A stretch of 64,000 nucleotides of DNA from Pseudomonas asplenii (GTDB lineage Bacteria > Pseudomonadota > Gammaproteobacteria > Pseudomonadales > Pseudomonadaceae): NCBI RefSeq assembly GCF_900105475.1, contig NZ_LT629777.1, positions 4,340,001 through 4,404,000 of the forward strand, written 5' to 3'. The notes beneath the pieces were generated by a model that made no database searches, was not told where the DNA came from, and saw only the letters and a list, made by a program, of their open reading frames with translations. The translations under genes and the position numbers were made by a program. Of the stretch, positions 10,463 through 19,677 are shown one piece after another. Within the stretch, counting starts at the first letter, position 1; each line of letters begins with the position of its first letter.

Positions 10463-12540
10463 CGGTCACGCTCGGCGGCCTGGAGCCGGGCGCAGGCGAG
10501 CAGTTCGAGACGCCGGGCCGCATCGACATCGTCCAGCAGTCTGCTGCTGTTGCCCGGCAGGCGCCGGCGCCAGTTCGGGTGACTGTCGAGGGTGCCGGGC
10601 AGGTTCGGTTGTTCCTCGACGCCGAGGGCGTCCTCCAGGGGCAACAGTACCAGCGGGGCCCGGGTATGCCCGAGAAAACGGATACTGGCGTCGAGTACCT
10701 GATCGGTCTCGTGAGCTTCGTCGCGAAAGTTCTGCGGGTAGTTGCTCAGCGCCCGGTGCAGGCCGTCACGCTCGTGCTGGCGGGTCTGGCGCCACTGTTC
10801 TGCGGTGGGCGTGTCGATCAGCCCGAGGCGGATGTTCCAGTCGATGTCGCGAGCGTGCCACCAGCCATTGAGGGTGGGCAGGTCGTGAGTGGTGGTGGTC
10901 GCCAGGGCATTGTCCGGCCAGTCGAGGATCGGTTTGAAGCGATGACCGTACTCCTGTTCGAACAACAGCACGCGCATGCCGAGGATCGAGCGGGCGGCCA
11001 GTTTTTCCCGCAGACCGTCGGGCACCGTGCCGAGGTCTTCGCCGAGGACGATCGCCTGGTGCCGTGAAGACTCCAGGGCCAACAGGCGCAGCAGATCGTC
11101 CACGGGATAATAGAGGTAGGCACCGTCGCTCGCCGGTGAGCCGAGTGGGATCACCCAGAGCCGTTGCAGGCCCATCACATGGTCGATGCGCAGGCCGCCG
11201 GCGTGGGCGAAGTTGGCCCGCAGCATTTCGATGAAGGCGCGAAAACCGTGGCGCTTGAGGCCTTCTGGGGCGAACGCGGAAATCCCCCAGCTCTGGCCCG
11301 CACGATTGAGAATGTCCGGCGGCGCGCCGACGGTGAGTTCGGCCAGCAGTTCGTCCTGTCGGCTCCAGGCCTGGCTGCCACCGCCATCGGCACCGACGGC
11401 AAGGTCGGCGATCAGTCCGATGCCCATGCCACTGCTGCGCGCGGCGTTCTGCACACGCTCCAGGCAGCGGGCAATCAGCCATTGGCTGAACGCGTGGAAC
11501 TCGATGTCTTCGGCGTGCTCCTCGGCGAACTGTGCCAGGGCCGGGCTGCTCGGCTGTCGCCATGACTCTGGCCACTGGCGCCAGTCGGCGCTTTCGCCAC
11601 GGGCAACGCAGTAGGTTTGCAGTGCTTCGAAGCGACAGTGGTTTTCCAGGGCTTCGCCACCGGCGCGGCGAAAGCTGGCGAAGTCTTCACCCAGGGGATG
11701 GTCGCCGAGCCGGAAACCCTCGTAGAGCGCCCGCAACAGCCGGTACTTGGCGCGCGCGGCGCGAGGCCAGTCGATCAGCGACAACTGTTCCAGTTCGTGC
11801 AACTCATCGGCCAGCCCGCTGCTGTCGATGGCCAGGCGCAGGGCGCGCTCGCCGAGGATCGTCCCCGGCGCGGCATACAGACTGTTCAGGAACAGGCGGC
11901 TGGAGGGCGAATACGGGCTGTAACGGCTCGGATCGCTGCTGAACATGGCATGCACCGGACTGATCGCCAGTGCATCGGCACCCCGTTCACCGGCGGCCCG
12001 GGCCAGTTCCTCCAGCGCCTGGGTATCGCCGAAGCCGCCATCGGCCGGGCGTTGCAGGCTATAGAGCTGGACACCGAGGCCCCAGGCCCTGGGGGTGTGG
12101 CTGTCGGTGGCGGCGTCCACGCCGTGACAGGTAGCGGGGGCGACGGCCAGGGTGAACTGCTGGCCGTCGATGTGTACCGACTGATAGCCGATCGGGATCA
12201 CGCCGGGCAGTATCGCTTCGTTGTCCAGGCGCAGGTTGAGCACTGATCCGTTTTCCAGGTGAACTTCGCAGGGCGTATCCGGGGAGAAATAGCGGGCCAG
12301 GTCCAGGCCCTTGTCGACGTCCGCCGTGAGCAGCGGTGGCAGGTGCTTGTCCTGTTGCGTCAGTTGCAGCTCCAGCAGGCTGGCTTCGATAGCCGCCTCG
12401 TCGTCGGCCGGGTGTCCGAGGCCGGCCAGTACCTTGCGCAAGACCTCCGGCCGAACCTTCTGTTGCTGGCCGTTGGCGTCGATCCAGTCGACGGCCAGGC
12501 CTGCCCGGCTGGCGAGTATTTCAAGTGGCGCATCGCTCAT
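10459..12540 (-). CDS. malQ: 4-alpha-glucanotransferase (amylomaltase)
   Basis: A 693-residue GH77 enzyme of the long form with an N-terminal extension of ~130 residues. Diagnostic stretches are ALAISPVHAMFSSDPSRYSPYSPSSR (split here by its middle in the family alignment), GLRIDHVMGLQRLWVIP with the nucleophile Asp, VLGEDLGTVPDGLRE with the acid/base Glu, and TTTHDLPTLNGWW. It disproportionates maltooligosaccharides, supplying longer chains to TreY/TreZ. The start overlaps the treZ stop by four bases and its stop overlaps the treY start, so its expression is locked to the TreYZ pathway. Confidence 0.95.
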   Translation of the reverse strand: MSDAPLEILASRAGLAVDWIDANGQQQKVRPEVLRKVLAGLGHPADDEAAIEASLLELQLTQQDKHLPPLLTADVDKGLDLARYFSPDTPCEVHLENGSVLNLRLDNEAILPGVIPIGYQSVHIDGQQFTLAVAPATCHGVDAATDSHTPRAWGLGVQLYSLQRPADGGFGDTQALEELARAAGERGADALAISPVHAMFSSDPSRYSPYSPSSRLFLNSLYAAPGTILGERALRLAIDSSGLADELHELEQLSLIDWPRAARAKYRLLRALYEGFRLGDHPLGEDFASFRRAGGEALENHCRFEALQTYCVARGESADWRQWPESWRQPSSPALAQFAEEHAEDIEFHAFSQWLIARCLERVQNAARSSGMGIGLIADLAVGADGGGSQAWSRQDELLAELTVGAPPDILNRAGQSWGISAFAPEGLKRHGFRAFIEMLRANFAHAGGLRIDHVMGLQRLWVIPLGSPASDGAYLYYPVDDLLRLLALESSRHQAIVLGEDLGTVPDGLREKLAARSILGMRVLLFEQEYGHRFKPILDWPDNALATTTTHDLPTLNGWWHARDIDWNIRLGLIDTPTAEQWRQTRQHERDGLHRALSNYPQNFRDEAHETDQVLDASIRFLGHTRAPLVLLPLEDALGVEEQPNLPGTLDSHPNWRRRLPGNSSRLLDDVDAARRLELLACARLQAAERDR

Positions 12541-14345
12541 GGGCGTTCTCCATCGGGGGCGGGCGAGTCGTCGTTGTCGTGGCTCAGGCTGACCAGTGCG
12601 CAGTAGGGCGCCAGTTGGCCTTCTTCCAGGAGCCGGGAGGCGCCTGTGCTGCTTTCGAACAGCCAGTGAGTCCCCCCTTCGATCCGGTGCTCGACCGCGC
12701 GGGCACTCAGGTTCAGGTCAATGCGCAGCAGCGTGCCATCACCCATTCGCCAGCGTGCGCTGACTGCTCCCTCGGCCAGTACATCGGCGCCCAGCGCCTG
12801 GGTACCTGGCAGGCGGGGCAGCAGTTCCCGGTGGCGAATCTCCAGCAACTGGCGGTACAACTGGGCGGTGGCTGCGCGGTTGCCGTCGGTGGCCGGCGCC
12901 AGGTTCGGGCGTGACGCTTCAAAGGTGCTGGCGTCGTTCGGGTCGGGAATCCGTGCGCGCCGCTGCGGGTCGGTGAAGCCGGCAAACTCGGCGAACTCCG
13001 CACGCCGCCCCTCGCGTACCGCATCGGCCAGCTCGCCGTGGTGGTCGGTGAAGAACAGAAAGGGTTCTTCAGCGCCGGTTTCATCGCCCATGAACAGCAG
13101 GGGAATCATCGGTGACAGCAATAACAGCACCGTTGCAGCCCGCAGCGCCGGGGCCGGGCACAGTTGGTTGAGACGTTCGCCAAAGGCGCGGTTGCCGATC
13201 TGGTCGTGGTTCTGCAGGAACAGGATGAACGCCGTGGGCGGCAGATGACCGCTGGGCTCGCCTCGGCTGCGGCCATGGCGGTTGGGGTGGCCCTGATAGA
13301 CGAAACCCTGGCTCAGGCAGCGCGCCAGCTTGTCGGTGGTTTCCCGGGCATAGTCGGCGTAATAGGCTTCGGTCTCGCCGGTCAGCAGTACATGCAGGGT
13401 GTTGTGGCCATCGTCGTTCCATTGGCCGTCATAGGCTTCCTCCAGCAGGCTGGCCTGGTTGAACTCGTTTTCCACGGTCAGCCAGACATGGCGTGTCGGG
13501 TCTGTCTGCCGACGCACCTGTCGGGCCAGTTCGCGCAGGAAGGTGCTGTCGTTGATGGCGTGTACCGCATCCAGGCGCAGGCCGTCGAAGCGGTATTCCA
13601 GCAGCCACATCAGGGCGTTGTCGATAAAGAAGCTGCGCACCTCGCGGCGCTGGAAGTCGATGGCTGCGCCCCAGGGTGTCTGCTGGTCGTCGCGAAAGAA
13701 ATCCTTGGCGTAGTGCCCGAGGTAGTTGCCGTCCGGGCCGAAGTGGTTGTAGACCACGTCGAGAATGACCGCCAGGCCGTGACCGTGGGCACTGTCGATC
13801 AGGTGCTTGAGGTCTTCGGGCGTGCCGTAGCTCGATTGTGGTGCGTAGGGCAGCACACCGTCATAACCCCAGTTGCGCTCGCCAGGGAACTCGGCCAGGG
13901 GCATCAGCTCGATGGCGGTGATACCGAGTTCGGCCAGGCGCGGCAGGTGCTGTTCCACCGCACGGTAGCCGCCGAGGGTACCGACATGCAGTTCCTGGAT
14001 GATCGCGGTATGCCAGGGCCGCCCCTGCCAGTCCTTGTGACGCCAGTGATAGGCGAGGGGATCGACCACTACACTCGGGGCGCCGATCCCGCCGGCCTGG
14101 GCGCGCGAAGCCGGATCGCAGACTTGCAGTTCACCGTCGATGTTGTAGCGGTAGCGGGTTCCTGCGCGGCAGCGGGTTTGCAGGGTGAACCAGCCGTCGT
14201 TCTGCGGCAGCATGGCGAGGGAGCGGCCATCCTCCAGTTCGACGCTGACATAGAAGGCGTCCGGTGCCCACAGCGAGAAGCGGGTATTTTCCGCATCGAG
14301 CAGGACCGCGCCGTGGGACCAGCTTTCCAGAGTCCTTAACGACAT
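12537..14345 (-). CDS. treZ: Malto-oligosyltrehalose trehalohydrolase
   Basis: A 602-residue GH13_10 protein. The N-terminal E-set domain (FSLWAPDAFYVSVELEDG) precedes the catalytic barrel with VILDVVYNHFGPDGNYLG, FDGLRLDAVHAI, LTVENEFNQASLL and LQNHDQIGNRAFGERL. It hydrolyses maltooligosyl-trehalose to free trehalose. The start at 14345 is used because a GAGGAG site lies upstream and the family N-terminus begins there; the longer open frame would run into glgA and adds a sequence without family resemblance. It is 13 bases after the glgA stop. Confidence 0.95.
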   Translation of the reverse strand: MSLRTLESWSHGAVLLDAENTRFSLWAPDAFYVSVELEDGRSLAMLPQNDGWFTLQTRCRAGTRYRYNIDGELQVCDPASRAQAGGIGAPSVVVDPLAYHWRHKDWQGRPWHTAIIQELHVGTLGGYRAVEQHLPRLAELGITAIELMPLAEFPGERNWGYDGVLPYAPQSSYGTPEDLKHLIDSAHGHGLAVILDVVYNHFGPDGNYLGHYAKDFFRDDQQTPWGAAIDFQRREVRSFFIDNALMWLLEYRFDGLRLDAVHAINDSTFLRELARQVRRQTDPTRHVWLTVENEFNQASLLEEAYDGQWNDDGHNTLHVLLTGETEAYYADYARETTDKLARCLSQGFVYQGHPNRHGRSRGEPSGHLPPTAFILFLQNHDQIGNRAFGERLNQLCPAPALRAATVLLLLSPMIPLLFMGDETGAEEPFLFFTDHHGELADAVREGRRAEFAEFAGFTDPQRRARIPDPNDASTFEASRPNLAPATDGNRAATAQLYRQLLEIRHRELLPRLPGTQALGADVLAEGAVSARWRMGDGTLLRIDLNLSARAVEHRIEGGTHWLFESSTGASRLLEEGQLAPYCALVSLSHDNDDSPAPDGERP

Positions 14346-14358
14346 CCTTGACCACTCC

Positions 14359-15924
14359 TCAGTGCTTGCCCGACCGGCTCCGTGAGTGGGCGACCAAGGT
14401 TTCGTAGAGTTCGGCGTAGGGTTCCACGGCGTTGCTCCAGTTGAACGGTGCAGCCATGGCCCGGCAACGCATGGCGTTGAGCAGCGGTGGATAGGCAAAG
14501 ACCTTGAAGGCCCGGCGCAGCGCCGCTTCATAGCTTTCCACGGAGGATTCGTCGAACAGGAAACCGGTCACGCCGTTCTCGATGGTGTCGGCCAGGCCGC
14601 CGGTATTGCGCGCCACCGGCAATGAGCCGAAGCGCTGGGCGTACATCTGGCTGAGGCCGCAGGGTTCGTAGCGTGAAGGCATCAGCAGGAAGTCGCTGCC
14701 GGCGAACATGCGCCGTGCATCGGTTTCGTTGAAGCCGATGCGCACGCCGATCTGGCCGGGGAAGCGCAGGGCCAGTTGGCGCATGGCCTGTTCTTCCTCC
14801 GGTTCACCCCGGCCGATGATCGCGATCTGGCCGCCGGAGCGGACGATGAACTCGCTCACCGCTTCGGTGAGATCCAGGCCTTTCTGGTAGACCAGGCGCG
14901 AAACCACCGCGAACAACGGACCATTGGAGTCCTGCAGGCCGAACAACTGGCGCACATGGGCGGCGTTGACCGCCTTGCCATCCCAGTCGCCGATGCCGAA
15001 GGGCTGGATCAGGTGGTGGTCAGTGGCCGCATCCCAGCTTTCATCGATGCCGTTGGGGATACCGCTGAGCAGGCCCTGGTAGGTCTTGCTGGCGAGGAAA
15101 CCGTCCAGGCCACAACCGAATTCCGGGGTGGTGATCTCCTCGGCATAGGTGGCGCTGACCGTGGTGATGTGGCTGGAGTAGGCCATACCGGCCTTGAGGA
15201 ACGACAGCTTGCCGTAGAACTCCATGCCTTCCTGTTGCAGGGCATGGGGCGGAATCCCCAGCTCCGGGCAGCAGGCCAGGCTGACCACGCCCTGGTAGGC
15301 GAGGTTGTGGATGGTGAACAGTGTTGGCGTGCGCTGGCCGCGCCAGTGCATGTAGGCCGGGGCCAGGCCGGCGGGCCAGTCGTGGGCATGGACCAGGTCC
15401 GGGGTCCAGTGGATCTGTGCCAGGTTGGCGGCGATGTCGGCGGCGGCCAGTCCCAGGCGGGCGAAACGGATGTGGTTGTCCGGCCAGTCACGACCGTTGT
15501 TGGCGCCGTAGGGGGTACCCTCGCGCTCGAACAGTTCGGGGCAGATCAGCACGTAGACCACCAGGCCGTCGGGCATGTCCATGCGTCCGATCCGGCAGGG
15601 CGGCAAGGCGGCATGGCCGCTGAGTTCGCCGACGATATGGATCGGGTTGTCGCTGTTGAGCACTTGCGGGTAGCCGGGAATCAGCACCCGTACATCATGC
15701 AGGTGGCGCATGGCCCGGGGCAGCGCCGCCGAGACATCACCCAGGCCGCCAGCCTTGACCAGATCGGCGAATTCAGAGGTGACGAACAGCACTTTCTTCT
15801 TGTTGGGGTTGACGGCTGCCACTGGGGACAACGTTTTCCCTCCCGTTGACGGGGCTGGCACCTGGACCGATTCGCTGATCTGAATCAAACCTTCTTTCTG
15901 AATATCCAACGCAGCGCTGATCAT
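14359..15924 (-). CDS. glgA: Glycogen synthase
   Basis: A 521-residue GT5 enzyme. After a ~45-residue polar N-terminal extension (longer than the E. coli enzyme) comes VLFVTSEFADLVKAGGLGDV, in which KAGGL occupies the place of the KTGGL nucleotide-sugar loop, followed by VHAHDWPAGLAPAYM, PNGIDESWD, and the C-terminal EPCGLSQMYAQRFG and ARNTGGLADTI. It elongates alpha-1,4-glucan from ADP-glucose. It is first in a run glgA-treZ-malQ-treY-DUF2934, starting with a GGGAGA ribosome site 6 bases before ATG. No glgC (ADP-glucose pyrophosphorylase) is present in the window. Confidence 0.95.
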   Translation of the reverse strand: MISAALDIQKEGLIQISESVQVPAPSTGGKTLSPVAAVNPNKKKVLFVTSEFADLVKAGGLGDVSAALPRAMRHLHDVRVLIPGYPQVLNSDNPIHIVGELSGHAALPPCRIGRMDMPDGLVVYVLICPELFEREGTPYGANNGRDWPDNHIRFARLGLAAADIAANLAQIHWTPDLVHAHDWPAGLAPAYMHWRGQRTPTLFTIHNLAYQGVVSLACCPELGIPPHALQQEGMEFYGKLSFLKAGMAYSSHITTVSATYAEEITTPEFGCGLDGFLASKTYQGLLSGIPNGIDESWDAATDHHLIQPFGIGDWDGKAVNAAHVRQLFGLQDSNGPLFAVVSRLVYQKGLDLTEAVSEFIVRSGGQIAIIGRGEPEEEQAMRQLALRFPGQIGVRIGFNETDARRMFAGSDFLLMPSRYEPCGLSQMYAQRFGSLPVARNTGGLADTIENGVTGFLFDESSVESYEAALRRAFKVFAYPPLLNAMRCRAMAAPFNWSNAVEPYAELYETLVAHSRSRSGKH

Positions 15925-16412
15925 GTGCCTCTCCCGTTTTTATCTGATCTGATCCATGGCTTTCACACAACGTGCCCAAACCGCTTCCTTTGGTCGGACA
16001 CGCCCGTTCAGGGCGTTTGGCCACAACGGGACCAACGCTCCAGAACAAGAAAGAGTGGGAAAGCGTCTGTGCCCCTGAAACCCGGCGCAGACGCCCTACC
16101 TTTAACCTGACTGACTGACTGCCTGTTCGGAAGGTTCGATTTATTTTCAGAGGAAATGACTGACTGGTCAGTAGGCCCAGAAAAACAGTGTAGGAGAGAT
16201 GTTGCCGACTTGTAGGGCGTTATTTAGACGACAAATTTCAAAAAGTTTCATGACAGATATAAGACGGGAGGGCGACGCAACTTTCTGGAACAAGCGTTCA
16301 GACCGCCTGCACCGGCTTGGCGCCAGTCAAGGGGCGGGCGGGCGATAAGGGGGCGTCGGGTGCTGTAACGGCCGCGCCCGAACAGGGCACGGCCGCAGCC
16401 TGTTGCCGGTCG
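15925..16412. promoter_or_regulatory. Gene-free region upstream of glgA
   Basis: This 488-base gap precedes glgA on the - strand and follows the 3' end of the dehydrogenase gene. It holds tandem CTGA/CTGACTGA runs around 16100-16125 and the short palindrome described separately, plus an AT-richer stretch at 16200-16260 that is the most likely place for the glgA operon promoter. No credible -35/-10 pair could be fixed by eye and no open frame with coding character was seen. Confidence 0.4.
16159..16172. promoter_or_regulatory. Palindrome upstream of glgA, possible TetR-type operator
   Basis: ACTGAC-TG-GTCAGT is a perfect 6-bp dyad lying about 240 bases upstream of glgA. Its form resembles operators of TetR-type repressors, but no such regulator is adjacent and it neighbours a CTGA-rich stretch that raises the chance of a fortuitous dyad. 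Confidence 0.25.
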
Positions 16413-17366
16413 TCAGCCCAGCGTACGGATCGGTTCGCCAGCAGCCCAGGCCTGGATGTCTTCGATCATCTGGCCATAGAACATCCGGTAGTTGTTCTGG
16501 CTGACATAACCGACATGGGGCGTGGCCAGGACGTTGTCCAGTGTACGGAAGGGATGGCCGGCCGGTAGCGGTTCCTGTTCGAACACATCCAGTGCCGCAC
16601 CGGCGAGTCGGCCCTGGCGCAGTGCGCTGACCAGTGCCGCTTCGTCGACAATGGGCCCACGGGCGGTGTTGACCAGATAGGCGGACGGTTTCATCCAGGC
16701 CAGGGCCTGGGCATCCACCAGTCCGCGGGAACGGTCACTGAGCACCAGGTGGACCGACAGCAGGTCGGCCTGCTCGAACAGCGCCTGCTTGCTGACGTAT
16801 TCCACGCCCACCTCGGCGGCGCGCTCGGCGGTGAGGTTCTGGCTCCAGGCGATCACCCGCATGCCGAAGGTCTGGCCGTAGCGGGCGATCTTCTGGCCGA
16901 TGCTGCCCAGTCCCAGGATGCCCAGGGTCTTGCCATAGAGATCGTTGCCCAGGCCCACCTGCCAATCGCCAGCGCGCAGGGCGTTGGCTTCCTTGACCAG
17001 GTTGCGGCTCAGGGCCATGGCCAGTGTCCAGGTCAGTTCCGGCGCGGCGTACTTGTAGCTCTCGGTGCCGCAGACCTGGATGCCCAGGGCCGTCGCCGCC
17101 TTGATGTCGAGGGCGGCATTACGCATGCCACCGGTCACCAGCAGCTTGAGGCGCGGCAACTGACGCAGTAGCGCCTCGTCGAAGGTACTGCGTTCGCGCA
17201 TCACGCAGATCACATCATAGCCGGCCAGGCGTTCGGCCATGACCTCGGTGGCGGCGGGGTAGTCGTGTAGAAAGCTGACCTGGCCGATACCGGCCAGCAC
17301 CGACCAGTCCACTACCTCGCCCGCCACGCCTTGCCAGTCATCGATTACCGCGATCTGCAACGTCAT
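16413..17366 (-). CDS. D-2-hydroxyacid dehydrogenase family protein
   Basis: A 317-residue NAD(P)-dependent oxidoreductase of the D-isomer 2-hydroxyacid dehydrogenase family (SerA/LdhA-like). The Rossmann dinucleotide motif is GILGLGSIGQKIARYG (~145-160), the catalytic Arg is in LVNTARGPIVDEAAL, the Glu precedes in ALDVFEQEPLP, and the catalytic His is in LATPHVGYVSQNNY. It would reduce a 2-keto acid or oxidise a D-2-hydroxy acid; the substrate cannot be told. A GAGGAA site precedes the ATG. It lies 13 bases after the hydrolase gene, suggesting co-transcription. Confidence 0.9.
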   Translation of the reverse strand: MTLQIAVIDDWQGVAGEVVDWSVLAGIGQVSFLHDYPAATEVMAERLAGYDVICVMRERSTFDEALLRQLPRLKLLVTGGMRNAALDIKAATALGIQVCGTESYKYAAPELTWTLAMALSRNLVKEANALRAGDWQVGLGNDLYGKTLGILGLGSIGQKIARYGQTFGMRVIAWSQNLTAERAAEVGVEYVSKQALFEQADLLSVHLVLSDRSRGLVDAQALAWMKPSAYLVNTARGPIVDEAALVSALRQGRLAGAALDVFEQEPLPAGHPFRTLDNVLATPHVGYVSQNNYRMFYGQMIEDIQAWAAGEPIRTLG

Positions 17367-17379
17367 CGGGTGTTCCTCA

Positions 17380-18399
17380 TTATTGTCGGGCGGCCAGCCA
17401 GCCGAGCAGGGCCTTGTGGAAACGTTCGGGTTCTTCCATCTGCGGTGCGTGGCCCAGGCCGGGAAACTCCACCAGCGTCGAGTGCGGGATCAGCTTGGCC
17501 ACCTGCTTGCCGAGCACGTCGTAGTGACCGAGACGGGCCTTGACCTCGGGCGGCGCGATATCGCTGCCGATCGCCGTGGTGTCGGCGGTGCCGATCAGCA
17601 GCAAGGTGGGCACTGTCAGGTCCTTGAACTCATAGTAAACCGGCTGGGTGAAGATCATGTCGTAGATCAGCGCCGAGTTCCAGGCCACCGCGACATGGCC
17701 GGGGCCCTTGTTCAGCCCGGCGAGCATGTCGACCCAGCGCTCGAACTCGGGTTTCCAGCGACCTGCATAGTAGGTGTTGCGCTCGTAGTTGCGAATACCC
17801 TCGGCGCTGAGCTTCAGCTCGCGTTCATTCCACTGGTCGACGCTGCGGTAGGGGACGCCGAGGGCTTTCCAGTCCTCCAGGCCGATCGGGTTGACCAGCG
17901 CCAGGCGTTCGACCTGTTGCGGGTAGAGCAGGGCGTAGCGGGTGGCGAGCATGCCGCCGGTGGAGTGGCCGAGCAGCACCGCTTTCTGGATGCCGAGGCT
18001 TTCCAGCAGGGCATGGGTATTGGCTGCCAGTTGCTGAAACGTGTATTGGTAGTGGTCGGGCTTGCTGGAGGTGCAGAAGCCGATCTGGTCCGGTGCGATG
18101 ACCCGGTAACCGGCGGCGCTCAGGGCCTTGATCGAGCTGTCCCAGGTCGCGCCGCAGAAGTTTTTGCCATGCATCAGCACCACGCTGCGGCCGTTGGCCG
18201 GGCCACTGGGCTTGACGTCCATGTAACCCATCTGCAGGGCTTGGCCCTGGGATTGGAAGGCGAAATGTTCGACCGGGTAGGGATAGTCGAAGCCCTGCAG
18301 TTGCGGCCCATAGGCCGGGCCTTCGGCGGCCTGGGACAACACCGGCAGCGACGCGGCGAGGAACAGGCTGCCGAGAACAAGGGAGCGTGACGTGGGCAT
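17380..18399 (-). CDS. Exported alpha/beta hydrolase
   Basis: A 339-residue alpha/beta-hydrolase with an N-terminal signal peptide (SLVLGSLFLAASLPVLSQAA, cleavage near residue 25), so likely periplasmic. The oxyanion-side motif VLMHGKNFCGATW, nucleophile elbow LLGHSTGGML, the Asp region LLIGTADTTAIG and the His in PGLGHAPQMEEPERFH make a complete Ser-Asp-His triad. Substrate unknown (esterase, epoxide hydrolase-like and peroxidase-like members share this layout). AAGGAGG lies 6 bases before ATG. It sits directly upstream of the 2-hydroxyacid dehydrogenase gene and may hydrolyse an ester whose hydroxyacid is then oxidised, which is only a guess. Confidence 0.88.
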   Translation of the reverse strand: MPTSRSLVLGSLFLAASLPVLSQAAEGPAYGPQLQGFDYPYPVEHFAFQSQGQALQMGYMDVKPSGPANGRSVVLMHGKNFCGATWDSSIKALSAAGYRVIAPDQIGFCTSSKPDHYQYTFQQLAANTHALLESLGIQKAVLLGHSTGGMLATRYALLYPQQVERLALVNPIGLEDWKALGVPYRSVDQWNERELKLSAEGIRNYERNTYYAGRWKPEFERWVDMLAGLNKGPGHVAVAWNSALIYDMIFTQPVYYEFKDLTVPTLLLIGTADTTAIGSDIAPPEVKARLGHYDVLGKQVAKLIPHSTLVEFPGLGHAPQMEEPERFHKALLGWLAARQ

Positions 18400-18463
18400 G
18401 GGCGACCTCCTTGGGAATCCGCCCGATGCTGCGTAGAAACGATTAACTGGGGATTAAAGCGCT

Positions 18464-18910
18464 TCAGCGCGCCGGGTAGTCGGCGATCACCTGGTCGGTG
18501 CCGTACTTGGTCAGGCCGATCACCTGGAAGGCGTCCTGGCGATCACCCATCTCCATGCCCGGCGAGCCGATGGGCATGCCCGGGACAGCGATGCCACGCA
18601 GGTCGGCGCGCTGGCTCAGGGCCCGTATCTGTTCGGCCGGCACGTGGCCTTCGACGAACTTGCCGTTGATGACTGCGGTGTGACACGACGCCAGGCGTGG
18701 CGCCACGCCGAGGCGTTGCTTGACCGCGCTCATGTCCGCCTCGACATGGTCGTTGACCTTGAAACCATTGGCTTGCAGATGGGCGATCCACTGCTTGCAG
18801 CAGCCGCAGTTGGCATCGCGATGGACATCGATGGACAGCGGTTCGGCGGCCTTGGCCAGGGAGGCTATCAACAGGGTCGACAGCGCGACCACGCGCAACG
18901 GGGTTTTCAT
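18464..18910 (-). CDS. DUF411 metal-binding exported protein
   Basis: A 148-residue DUF411 protein. A signal peptide (VVALSTLLIASLAKA) precedes DVHRDANCGCCKQWIAHLQ, whose CGCC cluster is the signature of this family, found in copper resistance loci, then SCHTAVINGKFVEGHVPA and GMPIGSPGMEMGDRQDAFQV with His/Met residues that could bind metal. It probably binds copper in the periplasm, but no copper genes flank it here. The start at 18910 gives the signal peptide; the frame extends upstream without a signal-like sequence. Confidence 0.87.
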   Translation of the reverse strand: MKTPLRVVALSTLLIASLAKAAEPLSIDVHRDANCGCCKQWIAHLQANGFKVNDHVEADMSAVKQRLGVAPRLASCHTAVINGKFVEGHVPAEQIRALSQRADLRGIAVPGMPIGSPGMEMGDRQDAFQVIGLTKYGTDQVIADYPAR

Positions 18911-19075
18911 GGGCAGATTCCGAGAGACTGTGGGGAGAGGGCGGCATTTTCGCCGATAAAGCCCGGCGCAAGCATTCCTGAAACAGTCAGCAACAATCTT
19001 GCGGGGAGGCAGCGACGGGCATTGATGATGCACCGTCGCCCCTGTCGGCAACCTGAGAGGAAGATGACGGATTTG

Positions 19076-19540
19076 TCAGGCAAGGGTGTGTCGCGAGGTT
19101 TCCAGAACGTACTTGAGGTTGTTCAGGGCCCGGGCCGACAGCTCGTTCATGCGACCTTGCAAGCCGTTGAGGTTGAGCTCGGTGATGTACTGCAGGGTGC
19201 GGCTGAAGTGGGTGCCGTGTCCTTGGCGCTTGAGTTGGTAATAGATGCAGCCATCGACGACGGCGGAGGTGAAGGCGCTCTTGAAGGCATGGGGCGGGTC
19301 GGCCACGACCACGCGGTAGTTCATGTCGATACGCAAGCCCAGCAGGTCGATCACTTCGGTGAAGCGGTGATCCTGGGGGACCGGGCCACGCATGCCGGTT
19401 TCGGCGCTGACGCAGATCGGGTGCCACTCGTGCCAGCAGTCCGGCTGGGTCACGTAGGCGTAAACCTCGGCGATATCGGCGTCTATATAGATCTCGTTGC
19501 TCAGGCTTTTGGCATAGGTCTGGAAAGCGGACGATTCCAT
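19076..19540 (-). CDS. SRPBCC family (polyketide cyclase/START-like) protein
   Basis: A 154-residue protein with the helix-grip fold layout: NEIYIDADIAEVYAYVTQPDCWHEWHP at the start, a central beta region and a long C-terminal helix (NGLQGRMNELSARALNNLKYVLE). Members bind lipids, aromatic or other hydrophobic ligands. AGGAG sits 5 bases before the chosen ATG. It stands alone between the DUF411 and chemoreceptor genes and the ligand is unknown. Confidence 0.8.
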   Translation of the reverse strand: MESSAFQTYAKSLSNEIYIDADIAEVYAYVTQPDCWHEWHPICVSAETGMRGPVPQDHRFTEVIDLLGLRIDMNYRVVVADPPHAFKSAFTSAVVDGCIYYQLKRQGHGTHFSRTLQYITELNLNGLQGRMNELSARALNNLKYVLETSRHTLA

Positions 19541-19677
19541 GTTGGCTCCTACTGCATTCCTTGTTTTAAGGGAGAAGCAGTGGTGAGCATAGGCGATGCG
19601 CCAGTATTGCACCGGGGCAGGCGATGAGTGTCGTGGCCTCCCCGCCGAACGGACGAGGAGGACCTCGACGGGGCCGG

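Noticed and set aside
16100..16130. Tandem CTGA repeats upstream of glgA considered as a CRISPR-like or regulatory array
   Set aside because: Only a few tetranucleotide units occur with no spacers, so it is a simple-sequence stretch.
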